A stretch of DNA of 53,265 nt from Falciphora oryzae (Eukaryota; Ascomycota; Sordariomycetes; Magnaporthales; Magnaporthaceae), in assembly GCA_000733355.1 (NCBI GenBank), contig JNVV01000051.1, positions 235,276 through 288,540 on the forward strand, in the 5' to 3' direction. How positions within the stretch are numbered: position 1 is the first letter of the stretch; each line of letters starts with the position of its first letter. A program made the position numbers and the translations under genes. The notes under the pieces are model-generated. The model was not told the DNA's origin. It saw only the letters and a program-made list of their open reading frames with translations, and did no database searches. Of this stretch, positions 1 through 11,149 are shown piece after piece.

Positions 1-92
1 AAAACGTTATGTACAAAATTGCATCGAATTTGGATCAAAATTGGTCGAGTTAGCAAGGATGTCGAAAACGGCGTTTAGTATGAGATTTGGAA

Positions 93-126
93 GTGCGTCA
101 CTCGCTTGTGTGCGTCACTCGCTTGT
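93..126. repeat. 17-bp perfect tandem duplication
   Basis: The unit gtgcgtcactcgcttgt occurs twice back to back at 93-109 and 110-126. As 17 is not a multiple of three, the duplication changes frame. It lies just before the first recognisable stretch of the NO VEIN-like reading frame, which fits a lesion in a decaying gene. Confidence 0.85.
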
Positions 127-1823
127 GAACCACGTTACGGAGAGTTACATGACTTTTTCTTTACTATGCTCGGGATTGGCTACGCGAACCTCGATACGGT
201 AGCAACCGAAATCAAAGTCCTGACTACGGACACGGGCGGGGAGCTGTCCCACGGCAGCGGTCTCCTCGAGCTCCTGGCCGGTCTCGTCGGACCCAATCAG
301 CTGCGCGCCGAGCACATCAAATTGCGCATCTTCCCCCTCTGGACCGGCAAGCGCAACGCGGAGCGCTTTGCCCACCTCGCCGCCGGCGGTATTCTATCGC
401 GGGATAACGAGCGGTACGTCGCCGACGCGCCAGGCTACCTCAGGAGCTTCGAAGGCAAAGGTTCCGCTTCTGGCCCTTGACGCATCGAACCTCGATTTTG
501 TCGAAAAACTGCTGCATCTGTCCAACTGCGACGACCGAAAGCTATCGGGGCTCGTCGGGAACAAGCTCGTCTCGGTCGAGAAAGCCTCCTCGATCGCAAG
601 CACTCGGTACGCCTGCGGAGGAAATGGAAGTGCATTGCTCGGTACGTATCATCACATCACCCCTCCCCCACTTTGCTCATCGGTGACCCCGACATGGCGC
701 CTTGGCGAGACTTGGGGACTTGACGCCTGACACCAAGCACCAGCCTGATCCCGCGCTCGCGGCCGGACCGGGAGAGTCACATACGGGAGCTCAGCCGCGT
801 CCTCGTGTACCACGCCGACGTTGTCTCGATTACGCGGACGCTCCGCAAGCCGTGGTGTAAGGACGAGACCGAGATAGTGGAAGGACATGTTGTCTCGGTC
901 GGTGCAGCTGTTGTCACGAGCCCGGGCTCTACATGTGGTGGTGGTCTAAGGATCTACATAGCTAACGGCCGCCCGGGGCCCGGGAATCTTCCGCTGGAAG
1001 TGCACCACGAGTTAGCAAGACGGTACGGCATACGGAGCCAAAATTCCCTAACACACCTCTGCCGCGTGCTCTCGATAGATGAGGTGGAGGTCCTCGGGAG
1101 TGAGTTGGACCTCGCCGGCATACCGGATGATCTCGCTGATATCGGGGAGTCACTTGCCGGTGTTGATGGCACGATACCCCTGCCGTTGCATTACGGCCGG
1201 GGGGAGGGAGAAGAGTGGGACACTGCCGGATTACGCGCCACTTCTCGCGCCGTTAACGATGGAACACTCGATAACAGCCCCCAGCCGGCCGAGGTCGGCT
1301 AGGGTACCGTCCGTCCCGGGGATCGAGTGGCCAAGAGGCTGGGCAGGAGTGTTATCAATCTAACGCAGTTGGCAATACCCCTATCGTCGTACCGCAGCTA
1401 GCGGGAGGAAGAGGAAGCGCAGGGTATTGCCGAGTTCTCGGTGTGTTCAAGTCGCTCCGAAATCCGCGCCGCATCCCACCCCCGGTCTTTTGGCCACGTA
1501 TGATGCTAACCCGTTCATAACGTGCATCGCAGGTGAATACCTTCTTCTCCCGGATCCTTGGGGATGCGTACAATCCGCTCGATCATTGGACAAGCAATGT
1601 TCGGAGCAAGTACTGGCACAAATCGTTCCAAAGCCGCGGCACGGATGTATCGTCGTTTACCATCCACGACAAAAGAGGACTGCTCAAAACGTTTTTCGAA
1701 AAGCACGACTGTGGTAGGGTGAAATCATTGGTAATACCCGATCCGACTTTCCATGTACAGGTCGTTTTCACAAGCGACCCGGGAGACCCACAGTTCCAGA
1801 TCGAGACGAAGCAAGTCCAAAAG
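106..1823 (+). pseudogene. NO VEIN/DUF3883-like region, 5' part of a DUF3883-HET fusion, frame-damaged
   Basis: Fungal NO VEIN-like proteins pair an HSP90-type ATPase with a C-terminal DUF3883 domain. Their middle and C-terminal parts are recognisable here. A stretch ending RSFEGK in frame 1 (106-~462) continues as VPLLALDASNLDF in frame 2 (~463-560). Frame 1 resumes with a segment ending RRKWKCIA. An intron at 642-743 (GTACGT, branch CTGAC) then joins RRKWKCIAR to LIPRSRPDRE. Later come LPLEVHHELARRYGI (744-1299) and, in frame 3 from 1533, SRILGDAYNPLDHW and FQIETKQVQKA, which are DUF3883 core motifs. Frame changes near 463, 560 and 1540, plus stops between 1300 and 1530, make this part a probable pseudogene unless there are sequencing errors. 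The ATPase domain is not seen and may lie left of the window. Family recognition is fairly secure; exact exons are not. Confidence 0.65.
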
Positions 1824-1950
1824 GCAAGCATCCCACACTTCTTCCCCTTAAATAATTGCTCTACAGACGGGCTGGCTAGCTACCTAACCTTAGCTAGGCA
1901 CGATACAGCACCCTGAGTTGCAAGTGGGCTAATGTTTCCTGGTTTTGCAG
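1824..1950 (+). other. GC-AG intron joining DUF3883 to the HET exon
   Basis: The upstream exon ends in codon AAG at 1821-1823. It is followed by GCAAGC, a GC-type donor, and 127 nt later by TTTTGCAG at 1943-1950. Joining in phase 0 gives QVQK + AERICLSDRQVFVLA, the expected continuous DUF3883 motif. No ATG opens the downstream frame here, so the HET exon needs this splice. Confidence 0.7.
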
Positions 1951-3966
1951 GCCGAGAGGATCTGCTTGAGCGACAGGCAGGTATTTGTGCTGGCACTTGT
2001 CACGGATCTCTACACAGAACCGAAGGTGGCGCTGGTCCTGGATCCATGGCTGCACTACCGCCTTGGCGCCCTCTCGCTTGTGAACTCGCACCAGTTCCAG
2101 GGGTTTTTCGAGAAAGCTGTGCCAGCTTTGCACGTGTGCGCCGCCAGCGAGGGCGGCCCCAACCCGGCGCCCGAAAGCGCCGGGCTGTACCGGTACCAAC
2201 CCCTGAAGGCGGAGGAGATTCGCATCCTGCGAGTGGCTCCAGGATCAGGCGATGCACCCATCCATGGCAGCATCGAGCACGTTTCCATTCGCAGTCCAGG
2301 GAAGTACTGGGCCATCTCGTACGTCTGGGGCTTGCTCGATCCTACATGTAACCAACGGCACTATGTTGAGACGGCCGGGGGCGCCCGGATCAAGACCACG
2401 CAGTCTCTGGACGCCGTCATTCACACGCTGCGCGAGGAGAGCGAGGGCCCACTCTGCCTGCGGGCCGACGCCGTGAGCATCAACCAGCGCGACCACCAAG
2501 AGAAGGCTCTGCAGATCCCCAAGATGGGGGCAGTCTTCAGCAATGCCGAGTGCGTGGTTGCCTGGCTGGGCGACGAGGCGGATGGCAGCCACGAGGCCCT
2601 GGAAGCGCTAGCCAAGATCCAAACATCCAGTGGTAGTGGGAGTGTTTGCCGTGTGGTGCCCAGTGACGATGATCTCGTCTGGGACAAAATCAACGCGCTG
2701 GTGCGGCGGCCGTGGTTCCGGCGAGCCTGGGTCACGCAAGAGCTCGTCCTGTCGTCCAAGGTTGTTCTCCGGTGCGGCCGGCGGCCGGCGATGGACTGGG
2801 ACGCCTTCTTCGAGGTGCTGGAGATTTGCGAGCAGGAGCGGGCGGACGGGGAATTTCTCTCCAACGCCAGCTCGGCGCTGGCACTGGGCGTCACGCGGCG
2901 CAAGTGGAAACCCGAGTCCCCTTACGGGCTACTGGAGCTGCTGGAGCTGTTCAGCCATACCAGGGCCACTATCGAAGCCGATAAGCTCTTTTCGCTGCTC
3001 GGCCTCGCGCGCGACGGCACGAATCCGTTCTTCCGCCCGGACTACGATTCGGATTTCAAGAACGTCATGTGGAACTACGCCGCGGGGCTTATAGACTGCG
3101 ATCAAGGCATGCGTCTCCTTTCCCTCGCCGGCGGTAAAAAGTCGTACGACTTTAGCTCGTGGGTCCCACGGCTCACACGGGGGGACTTCCCAGCTACGAT
3201 CTCGACCTGGGAGGCTAGCGCCGGGCGGTTCCGCGCCGGGCCCCTCATCTCGCCGTCGTTTACGATCCTAGGCGATTCCTCCGAAAAGCGTCTCCGCACC
3301 CAGGGCTACGCCATCGACACAGTCTGGCGCACCACCAGCGTCTTTATAATACGGAAGGACTGCCTTTACTTCTGGGACGCGCTCGAGACTTTTCGCAGAT
3401 TGCTGGAACCCTTCCGCGACGGTCTGTACCAAACCTCGGAGTCGCTAGAAGACCTCTTGTTCAAGGTGCCGATCGGCGACGCCCGCGCACCTTGCGTCGA
3501 CGCGTCGCCGGAGTATTTTCGGGGTCAAGACAACAAGCCACCCCTGGGCGACCAGAACGGCCACAACTCGTCGGGCCAGACCGAGTGGCCACCCAACATC
3601 CGGCAGCTGGTCTGGGGCCCGGCAGTCCGCGGCCAGCTGGATCCGGAGAGGTACGTCAATGGGCTATCGGGGCCGGACAAGGAAGCCTTGATGCTGTACT
3701 GGCGGACCGCCGCGGCATTCTCGCGGCGTCTGGGTAACGCCGTCTTTTGCGAAACGGCCGGGGGATTTGTAGGCCTGGCGCCGGAAGACACTAAAACCGG
3801 CGACAAGATCTGCTTATTGCATGACGCCAAAGTGCCATTCCTCCTACGGGAGCGGCCTAGCGAGGCTCCTACGTGGTCGCTTATTGGCGAGTGCTATATT
3901 CACGGCATTATGCACGGCGAAGGCGTACGTAGGGATTCGGCGGAGCAGGGTTTCATTTTGGTGTAA
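1951..3966 (+). CDS. DUF3883 C-terminus fused to a HET domain (terminal exon)
   Basis: This single open exon has 671 codons before the stop. Its first 40 residues complete DUF3883 (LVTDLYTEPKVALVLDPW). About 65 residues later comes a HET domain: an LKAEEIRILRV lead-in, then YWAISYVWG, then LRADAVSINQRDHQEKALQ (the usual W of LWIDAISINQ is R here), then VVAWLG, and WFRRAWVTQEL further on. HET domains trigger heterokaryon-incompatibility cell death in ascomycetes. The rest (~400 residues) is the variable HET C-terminal region, including TIEADKLFSLLGLA. The exon is undamaged although its 5' partner is frame-shifted, so it may survive as a truncated HET gene using an internal ATG. The fusion is read directly from the sequence; its function is inferred. 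Confidence 0.75.
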   Translation, partial: AERICLSDRQVFVLALVTDLYTEPKVALVLDPWLHYRLGALSLVNSHQFQGFFEKAVPALHVCAASEGGPNPAPESAGLYRYQPLKAEEIRILRVAPGSGDAPIHGSIEHVSIRSPGKYWAISYVWGLLDPTCNQRHYVETAGGARIKTTQSLDAVIHTLREESEGPLCLRADAVSINQRDHQEKALQIPKMGAVFSNAECVVAWLGDEADGSHEALEALAKIQTSSGSGSVCRVVPSDDDLVWDKINALVRRPWFRRAWVTQELVLSSKVVLRCGRRPAMDWDAFFEVLEICEQERADGEFLSNASSALALGVTRRKWKPESPYGLLELLELFSHTRATIEADKLFSLLGLARDGTNPFFRPDYDSDFKNVMWNYAAGLIDCDQGMRLLSLAGGKKSYDFSSWVPRLTRGDFPATISTWEASAGRFRAGPLISPSFTILGDSSEKRLRTQGYAIDTVWRTTSVFIIRKDCLYFWDALETFRRLLEPFRDGLYQTSESLEDLLFKVPIGDARAPCVDASPEYFRGQDNKPPLGDQNGHNSSGQTEWPPNIRQLVWGPAVRGQLDPERYVNGLSGPDKEALMLYWRTAAAFSRRLGNAVFCETAGGFVGLAPEDTKTGDKICLLHDAKVPFLLRERPSEAPTWSLIGECYIHGIMHGEGVRRDSAEQGFILV

Positions 3967-4250
3967 GTTGTGTGGCAGGCGAGCCGCAAAGGCATTGAAA
4001 ATACCACTTGATGCTTAAAAGAACACTAAAAGTGTTAAGCGGTAGCCACCCCCTCCAGCGTCGGAAGTGTCTCGTAGGCAGCCTCGGCTCGAGTATGGCG
4101 TCCGGCTCCAGCAACCCAGCAGTTAAGAAGATCCAGATTAAATTCCGTAGCTGTGGCAGATTTCTATAAAGCCTAATCCCCTGCGAGAGCGTGAGCGGCA
4201 ATCCTGCTGATTCCTGAAACCTCCAGACGCCACCAACAAGGTTATCTTGT
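3967..4250. other. Intergenic, no gene seen
   Basis: This is the 3' flank of the HET exon. No coding or RNA feature could be supported. Confidence 0.5.
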
Positions 4251-4262
4251 ATTCTAGCAGTT

Positions 4263-4440
4263 AAACATAAGTCTTTTAGTCGATACCCGGGCTATTTTCC
4301 GGGCCAAAGCCTTTACTCCGGCCACCGTTGGTTTGGAGTGTTGGGGTATAGGCAGGGCCGAACCCAACTTTGCTTCGGCATCGGCCTCTTCGTTCCCGGG
4401 GATTCCCGTATGGTCTTTTCGTGGGGAATATGGGGGTGGT
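4263..4440 (-). mobile_element. Non-LTR retrotransposon RNase H remnant (Tad1/I type)
   Basis: The minus strand encodes DHTGIPGNEEADAEAK, the RNase H tail motif (GHxGIxGNExAD) of fungal Tad1-like LINEs. A typical KPTVAGVKALARKIA segment follows, and the frame closes near 4254. Only about 60 codons remain and the frame upstream is broken, so this is a short fossil. Confidence 0.7.
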
Positions 4441-4619
4441 AGGGTTTGGAAAATAGACCTTAGGTACTGTGTGTGCATGAAAGCTGGCTGCATGTATGAT
4501 GAGATTGAGGTGACATATCGTGAAATGCTCCATCGTAGTCCTCGATAAAATCTCTTCTTCGTCCATCGTTCATTCTAGATCAACGTGATGACTTTCGCTG
4601 AACGGGGCAGCCTTCTCCA

Positions 4620-7058
4620 TCACCGTCTTCGCACGGCCGCCCGCGGTCTCCCACACATCGTCCCCAACTGTGTAGAACTCCCGATGCCCACTCTTCTCCC
4701 CAACGGCGATCTTGAACTTGCCAACCTCTTGAACGCATCCGGGTCGAAGTCCGTCTCCTCAAGAATCAAGCCCTCCGTGCAACGGTCCCCCTTGTCGTTT
4801 TGCCATATCTGTATCGGTAGGCAGTACACCCTCCTACGCATACTGTCCTCTGGGCCAAACATGCCCGTCTCGTCCGGCCGGACAATGATGTCCATCGGTT
4901 CTCCCTTGAGGTCCATGGGAAGCCGGGTCCGGTCCATGATGCTCATTTTCCCGCGATATTGGGCTCTCGGGTCCTGGATCCACACGGCGCAGTAGGCGGT
5001 CCGCAAGAAGCCCCTGAGCTTGATGTATCCCCCAAACACCGACCCAGTGACGTCCTCGCCTGACGTATAAGTCTCTGCCTCCAGGATATCAATCATGATC
5101 TCCTCGCCCTCACCGTCCGTTAGAGGATGCAGCGTCACAGGCGCCTGCACCGACGCCCACGACCACGACGGCGCAATGTACATCATCGGCTCGGTGCCCA
5201 GCCCGCCGTCCTTGCGGCGCGACCACAGCATATGGTACGGCAGATGCCTCTGCCACAAGCCTGCCAGATACGTATCCCCCTGCATCTCAGGCCTCTGCGC
5301 CATCAGGCGCGCGATCCCGCCAAACGCGACGAGCTTGTCCTCCCAGCGAGTGAGAGCCAGCATCGAATACGCCTCGACGAGCTCGGCCCACAGCGCGAAG
5401 CCGTTGAAGGCCCCATCCGCCTTCAGCCGCCCCATCGACTTGGTCTCGCGCAGCCAGCCGCCGTCCAGCGTTGCGTCCAGCCGCTTGAAGTGCCCATTTG
5501 ACGGGGCCCCTAAAGCACGCCGGTGGAACGCCTTGCCGTCCGGTAGCCCGGAGGGGAAGGTTTCGCACGCGTCCCACTCGTGGCACTCGAAGAACAGCTG
5601 CCCTGCCCCAAAGTGAACGATCCGTTGTGCGAGGACGCGCTCTTGCAGCACCCAGCCGCGCTCGTTGAGTGGGGATTGCGAGATGTTGAAGGCCCAGAGG
5701 GATGGGTCGAGGAGGCGGTACCGCCCGGGCTGCCAGGCACAGGCGGCGGCGGCGGCCGTGGTGGTGGTGGTTGTGGATGACTCGTCGGCTGGAGCGGTGA
5801 GTTCCAGGGCGAAAGGGACGACGGCAGTGCGGGGGCGGTCGGCAAAGAGCCCGTCGTCGCTAGTCTCGGCGCCCGTCGCGGAGAGGTTGAGCCGCGCATT
5901 GGAGTAGACGCATTTCATCTTCCCGGCCTCGGCAGTCCAGTCGTCTGGGTTGTCTTGGATGATACACAACGAGTCGATCCAGATGTGGCGGATGCCGAGC
6001 TTCTTCGCCGCGACGAAGGCGTCTCGGAACGTCTTGGAGAGCTCGTCTAGGGGAATCCCACGCTGAAGGTCGTCGAGGTTGCTCCTCTTCAGCTGGAACA
6101 CCTAGTCTCCACCCCAGCGGTGGCTCAGAGTGGCATAAAAGGGGATGGCCGCTGCATAGTCTTTGGTGATGATGAGCTTCGGAGCTACCGGTTCGTTAAG
6201 AGGGCCGAGATCGACCAGGCGAGTTGGCTTCCATCCTTTGACTGCACCTGGCGAGCATTCCGTGTGTGATTCTTCACAACGACGGATACACTGGGCGGCA
6301 AACTCAAGTGTTGAGTCTGATCCAGTATTGAGCGAAACATCTCCTTCGTAGAAAACGTAACCGGGAGCTGATACACGTTAGAGTTAGTAGCTCGGGGCTC
6401 CTGGCTGATTAGGGGGCGTACCAGTTACGGGAATTAAGGCTAGCTACAGAGAGTAGACCTCGTCATAGCTGCGAACAGCTTCGTTTCCCCCGTAGATGAA
6501 GTTGAGCAGATAGCCCGAGTTCCCCCCATCCTCTGCTTTTGCTACGGAGTACGAGACGTAGTCGAATGTGAATCTGGCTCGCTTATTGTCCCAACGCTGG
6601 CTGTGAAATAACTTAGGCTCCATGGTGATGCAGTAGTCGGCAGCAATGTGCGTCCACAACATGGCACAGAGCGGGCAGGGGCTGTCACCAGTTGCTGAGC
6701 GGTACAGATCTTCGAGTTCCTTGTAGTGTGTATAGCGCTCCTTCAGCGACGGAGCCCAGGACTTGTTCAACTCGAAGTCTTCCGCAAACATCTTCTGGCG
6801 CATGGCACAGAGAGACTGTTCTCCAGCTTCGGTCGGCTTCAAGAGACATTTGCCTTTCGGATCCGGCCGTGGCCGGGACAAATGGCCGAAACGCTCCTCG
6901 AAGAGCGCCTCGTCTCCAGTCGCGGCGATGCGATCCATTTCCGCAAACTGCGGGCGGAGGAGAGCCATCTGCTCGGTCATGTACTTGCGAAATTCAGAGC
7001 GATTTTCCGAGCTGATCATGTCAGCGGCGACATCGTCGCCTCGAAAGGGGTTCGACAT
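4620..7058 (-). pseudogene. HET-domain protein with in-frame TAG in the first HET motif
   Basis: The ATG is at 7058. The first 204 codons include the Cys motif CPLCAMLW typical of HET N-terminal regions. After a probable intron around 6368-6447 (branch CTAAC, acceptor TATCAG), the frame resumes with EFAAQCIRRCEESHTEC, PTRLVDLG and FYATLSHRWGGD. It then meets TAG at 6102-6104 and continues for 493 codons with LGIRHIWIDSLCIIQDN, RGWVLQERVLAQRIVHF and APSWSWASV, all classic HET landmarks, to a stop at 4620. The TAG sits where CAG (Gln) would give SHRWGGDQ. I found no donor that joins the first exon to the second in frame, so a small indel is also likely. Apart from these lesions the gene is full length (~790 codons). 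It probably makes no active HET protein. Confidence 0.75.
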
Positions 7059-7686
7059 GTTGTTGACTTTGAGGGTTTGGCAAATGAGTTGACACAGAAG
7101 GAGATAGATAGGAAGGGCTCAATGACATTCCTTCTCATGGAACAGATTTGAAACGGAACGCTAAAGGCTCCCTTCTCAAGGAGAGTCCAATGCGGCCGAA
7201 AGTGAAACCCCTGCAAACCCCCCGAGCGGGCGACTACGAAGCAATTAGCACTGCCCCAACTCAGCCAAGAATTATCGAAGCCACTATTAGCGCCACTGTA
7301 ACATTGCCTGCAACCACTGAGGAGGCGGGCGAGCGCAAGGCTGAGGGGACAGTTAGATGGGATGGTGATACGTACATCTTGGTCATATTAAGCTCGGAGT
7401 TCCGAACCTATACTAAAAGGTGTAGTGACTTGAGCGTTCAGGGGTGTACATGTACCCAGGGCAACCTGGGGCCTGGCACAAAAAGTGGCAAGGGTACGGG
7501 GCCATCGCCAAAATGCTAAAGGAAAAGGACGCTATGGTTGGTAATACTGCAAAGGGCGAACCCGCGAAGCTCGCCAAAATCCCAACCAACACAAGGCATG
7601 GGTAAACAACTGGATGGATGCGATTTCGTACGGAAAGCCCGGAGACCTACAGCTTCAAGGACGTTCATCCTAAGCCTCAAGCTCAA
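7059..7686. other. Intergenic upstream of HET gene, no gene recognised
   Basis: This is the 5' flank of the minus-strand HET gene. Short open frames have no recognisable similarity. Confidence 0.4.
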
Positions 7687-8085
7687 AGAGGAGGAGGAGG
7701 AGGAGGAGGCGGAGGAGTATATTTAACGTCGGTAAGTCGGGATCTACCAATCTCTGCCTCCCAAGGGGCATACGACGTGCTAGCGCTACCTAAGCTTATC
7801 TACACCAGACTATGGTGCTGCTATCGATGCGGCTAACAAATTAAACCCGAAGGCACACGGAGGTCGGGCCGCATTCCGGCGCTCCTTGTTGGTGAGCGGG
7901 CAATTGGCAGTAGGGCGTATATATACGCCGGGGCGTTGTAAGCGCTGCGGGTGGTAGTAATGCTGTCGGCCGGCGAGTGTGCCGGGAAAGGGGTAAGGCC
8001 GGGTTTGGGCGGGGAGGTCCTCGGGACCACCCCTGGGCCCGGCCGGGGTTGCGGGGGATTAACGAGCTTACTGTTGGTCCAGTTG
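7687..8085 (+). repeat. Dispersed repeat R1, copy A, preceded by a (GGA)n tract
   Basis: A GGA microsatellite (7687-7714) leads into TTTAACGTCGGTAAGTCGGG, GATCTACC, CATACGACGTGCTAGCGCTA, GGCTAACAAATTAAACCCG and GCCGCATTCCGGCGCTCCTT. These blocks recur at 11348, 17188, 24860-25625, 27220 and 37078-37660. The conserved part fades near GTCCAGTTGGAGTGAAC. No conserved protein is evident. Confidence 0.75.
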
Positions 8086-8350
8086 GAGTGAACGAGTAAA
8101 GTTAAAAGGGAAAGGGGTAAAAGGAAAGGGGGTAAAAGGGAAAGAAAAGAAAAGGAGTGCAAAGGAGGGGTATAAAGGAAAAGGCAATGTACGGGCCTGT
8201 AAGCCCGCCGTTACCGTCCAGCGATGGTGTAATAGTTGGTGGCTTCGACGAACGAGGCAAAAAGGAAGGGCTTTTGAAGCAGCCGTTTCCAATATCCAGG
8301 CCTATTGATCGTCGGGCCGGGGCAGAATAGGCCCAGTGTTCTATTGCCAA
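8086..8350. other. Purine-rich intergenic stretch
   Basis: AAGGGGTAAAA-type purine runs (8098-8190) lie 3' of the HET gene that ends at 8351. No gene is seen. Confidence 0.4.
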
Positions 8351-10293
8351 TCATACAATCCTGACAATCTGTTTCTTCGTCATGGGAAACGTCATCGGCC
8401 CAGGCTCATCTTTGAGATTCACTCTTGCCATCCCCATACGACTCATCGCACGCAAGCCCTGCTCTGGCTTCACGATGAGACAGTACAAGGACATGTCTAA
8501 TTCCGTGACCATGGGAATAAGGTAGTATGTGCCATTCTCGTTCAGTGCGTCTCTCCCATCGGGGCGCCACCAGAACAATCTCTTGTCTGTCAGCCCCTTA
8601 CTCGGCTTAATGTTCCATTCGGCCACGAAAGTTGCAGCAGAGATTCTGCCTCCACTGATCGAGGCCGGAAAGAGAGAGCAAGACAGCTCTACCCAGCCGC
8701 CCTTGACACGACCCGTGTCGGAAGGGCCCACATGCTCGCAATACGCAGAAGCCGCCTCGGCGTGCTCCTGGATCAATCCGATCCAATCGCCGAAGAGAAC
8801 GTGGGGATACGTAACTTGCCCGTCCATCGACGCCCAGGACCAAGTGGGGGCGCGATACTGGGCTTGAGGAATCAATCCTTCGCGGCGGTCGGTGAACCAG
8901 CACATGTCGAGTACCAGTGTCTCTCTCCAAAGACCGGCCAGGTACTGCCACCCATTGCGGGATTTGATGAGGCTGGCCAACCCGGACAACGCAAGCAGCT
9001 TGTCCGCTGCGAACGACAGCCGTAGCGGCGAGTATTGCAGCACCATGCGTCGCCACGTGTTGTCGCACGTACCGTCGTCCTCCATAGACTTGGGCCCGAG
9101 AACTGCATCGTAGAAATCGGATTTTTCCACCTCGAACGGGCTCTGGGAGGGGAATTGGCATTCGCAAGGCCGGTGCTCCCAGCAGTCCCAGAGAAGCTCC
9201 TGGCGGCCGAAATACAGTATCCGGGGTGACAGCATGCGTTCTTGGTAGGCCCAGCCCCTCGACAGGAGTGGAAACTCGTGACATTCCTTTGACGCCGCTT
9301 CGACCGGAAACCGGTATGTCTTGTGCATCATGATAGAGTCGCCTATTTGAACCGCGGGTTCGGGGTCGCTGAAGCAGCCCTCCAAAACTGATTCTGCCCA
9401 GGCCGGAGCGATGGTAAGATACGAGCCTTTGTAAACATCGGCCATTCTAGCAGATTCGGCGGTCCAATCGGCCATGGTTGGCTCGTTTTGGAGAGTGCAG
9501 AGCGCGTCGATCCACAAATACCGCACTTTTAATGCTCGTGCGATATATATGGCGCCCAAGAAGGTTGGTGGCAGGCGTCGTGGATCGAATCCCCTGAAGT
9601 GGCTTTCGATCGTGGCCGGTGTCGTTTTGTGAAAATCCGCGGTGCCCTAGCAATAGCTGAGGCATATGTACCGCCCTGTCGTGCCTCGCGGCGGCTCGTG
9701 CAGCGCAACAACTGCACCGCCGTCCGGGAGGCCGGTGTCGTTCGGATCCAGGTCGAGGACCCGCGTTGGAAGGGCCGTGTCCTGCGGGGGCCCGCATCGC
9801 TTGCTGTGGTTGCGGTGACAGTTCTCCAGCCATCTTTGAACTATAGGGAGGAAGGCTGCCGCATCCCTCGAAGACTGTAACCAAGGCCTTTGTGTTCCGA
9901 GATTCCACGGATTCCGGATGCCTGGACCCGGTCCGCCGTCGGCAATCAACGTCGCATGGCGGCAAAGGGTTAGCAGCAGTAGAATATACTCGATGGTCAC
10001 TAACCTTGAGTGCCCCACAGCACGCCAGAGAAGGGATCACAGTACATAGACTCGAATGACAAGTAGAACTCAGTCTCTGTAGCTGTGTAGGAAAGTAGTG
10101 GTCGCACTTGTAGGGTATCGGAGAAGTCGAAGCCGCCCACGACCGCCGCCTCATCCATTAACTCGCATGCCTCACATTGCTCCTCATGCAAACATTCACT
10201 CGGAATTACGCCGCAGAAACCACCTCGATTATCCAGAACACGTCGCCAATGGTCGCAAATGCCGGATAGATCTGGTCGAGGCACTCTATCCAT
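8351..10293 (-). pseudogene. HET-domain protein with W-to-stop in SYCWG
   Basis: The ATG is at 10293 (MDRVPRPDLSGICDHW). Exon 1 ends at 10005. Intron 9922-10004 (GTTAGT, branch GCTAAC, acceptor TCCAG) joins in phase to exon 2 (9921-8351), giving exactly 620 codons. HET landmarks in order are WLENCHRNHSKRC, LPTRVLDLD, GRYICLSYC-stop-GTADFHKTTPATI, VRYLWIDALCTLQNE, LLSRGWAYQERMLSPRILYF and APTWSWASMDG. The only lesion is TAG at codon 188 (9647-9649), where TGG (Trp of the SYxWG motif) is expected. This equals a C-to-T change in CpA context on the + strand. The rest of the frame is perfectly open, so the loss is recent or strain-specific, or a sequence error. It neighbours another HET gene in the same orientation. 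Confidence 0.85.
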
Positions 10294-11149
10294 GACGGTC
10301 GAGGATCTGACTAGGATCTGCTGTGTGACATATAGATAATGGAATGAGGTGCCGGGCGGAAGAAGGCGTGGGTCTCTGGTTGACGTCACGCGAGATGGAA
10401 GGAGGTTTTACTGCCGCTGGCCTGGGTGTGTCGTGCTGTCATTTCTGCGGAGCTCCGCCGGATTCGCCCTGAAGACGAGGACTAAATCTGGGCTCCATGA
10501 GAGTTGGCTGGGAAAAAGAGCTGCAAGCCCGACAGCATCGCTGCCCCGCATGCACGGGGTGAGGGTCAAAAGCGCTGCCTGACACTCCTCAGGTGGTGTC
10601 TGCCTGGCTATCAGCCTGGCGCTCTGAGAGGCCTCTAGCTCAGCTGAAGGCAAGCCGGCGCATCGCAGCGAATCACACGGCGTCGCCTCCATGGTGGCTG
10701 GCTGGGTATGGGCGCCCCATCCGAGAGCACGCACTCTGTCTCCCCGACGGCTGGTAGCACCCGGGGGCACCTGGCAGGATACGACCACAGCGACGGCTTC
10801 TGTGAACCGCGACGACGAGCTACAAAGGGACGAATCCCAGACGGGCCGGCGGTGTGATCTCGGGGGGCACCGGCGTCAACTTATTGACAAGGCGGGACGT
10901 GTTTATTCCGCGGAGAGTGTGATGGTATGCGGCAGCTTCCAGCAAATGCTGTGAGTCCAAGGGCCGTTCGGGCGGGCGCGACCGAGCCGATCGGACGCTG
11001 ACGGGTGGTCGAGGTGCGATCGTTTAGGCAGGGTTACTAGGAGTGCGAGGGGCCGCCGCCGGTGGCCGGAAGACAGCCCGCTACCCCAGGCACCGAGACG
11101 AAACGGAGAGAGCCCCTGTCCCCGATAGGAAGAAGACAATGGGTGGCAA
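10294..11149. other. Intergenic, no gene recognised
   Basis: This is the 5' flank of the HET gene up to an assembly gap. GC-rich open frames on both strands lack recognisable motifs and look like shadows. Confidence 0.4.

Noticed and set aside
1945..1950. Possible start of the HET protein at TTG (1945)
   Set aside because: The codons TTG CAG are the end of an intron acceptor (TTTTGCAG). No ATG is present and the upstream exon motif continues after the splice.
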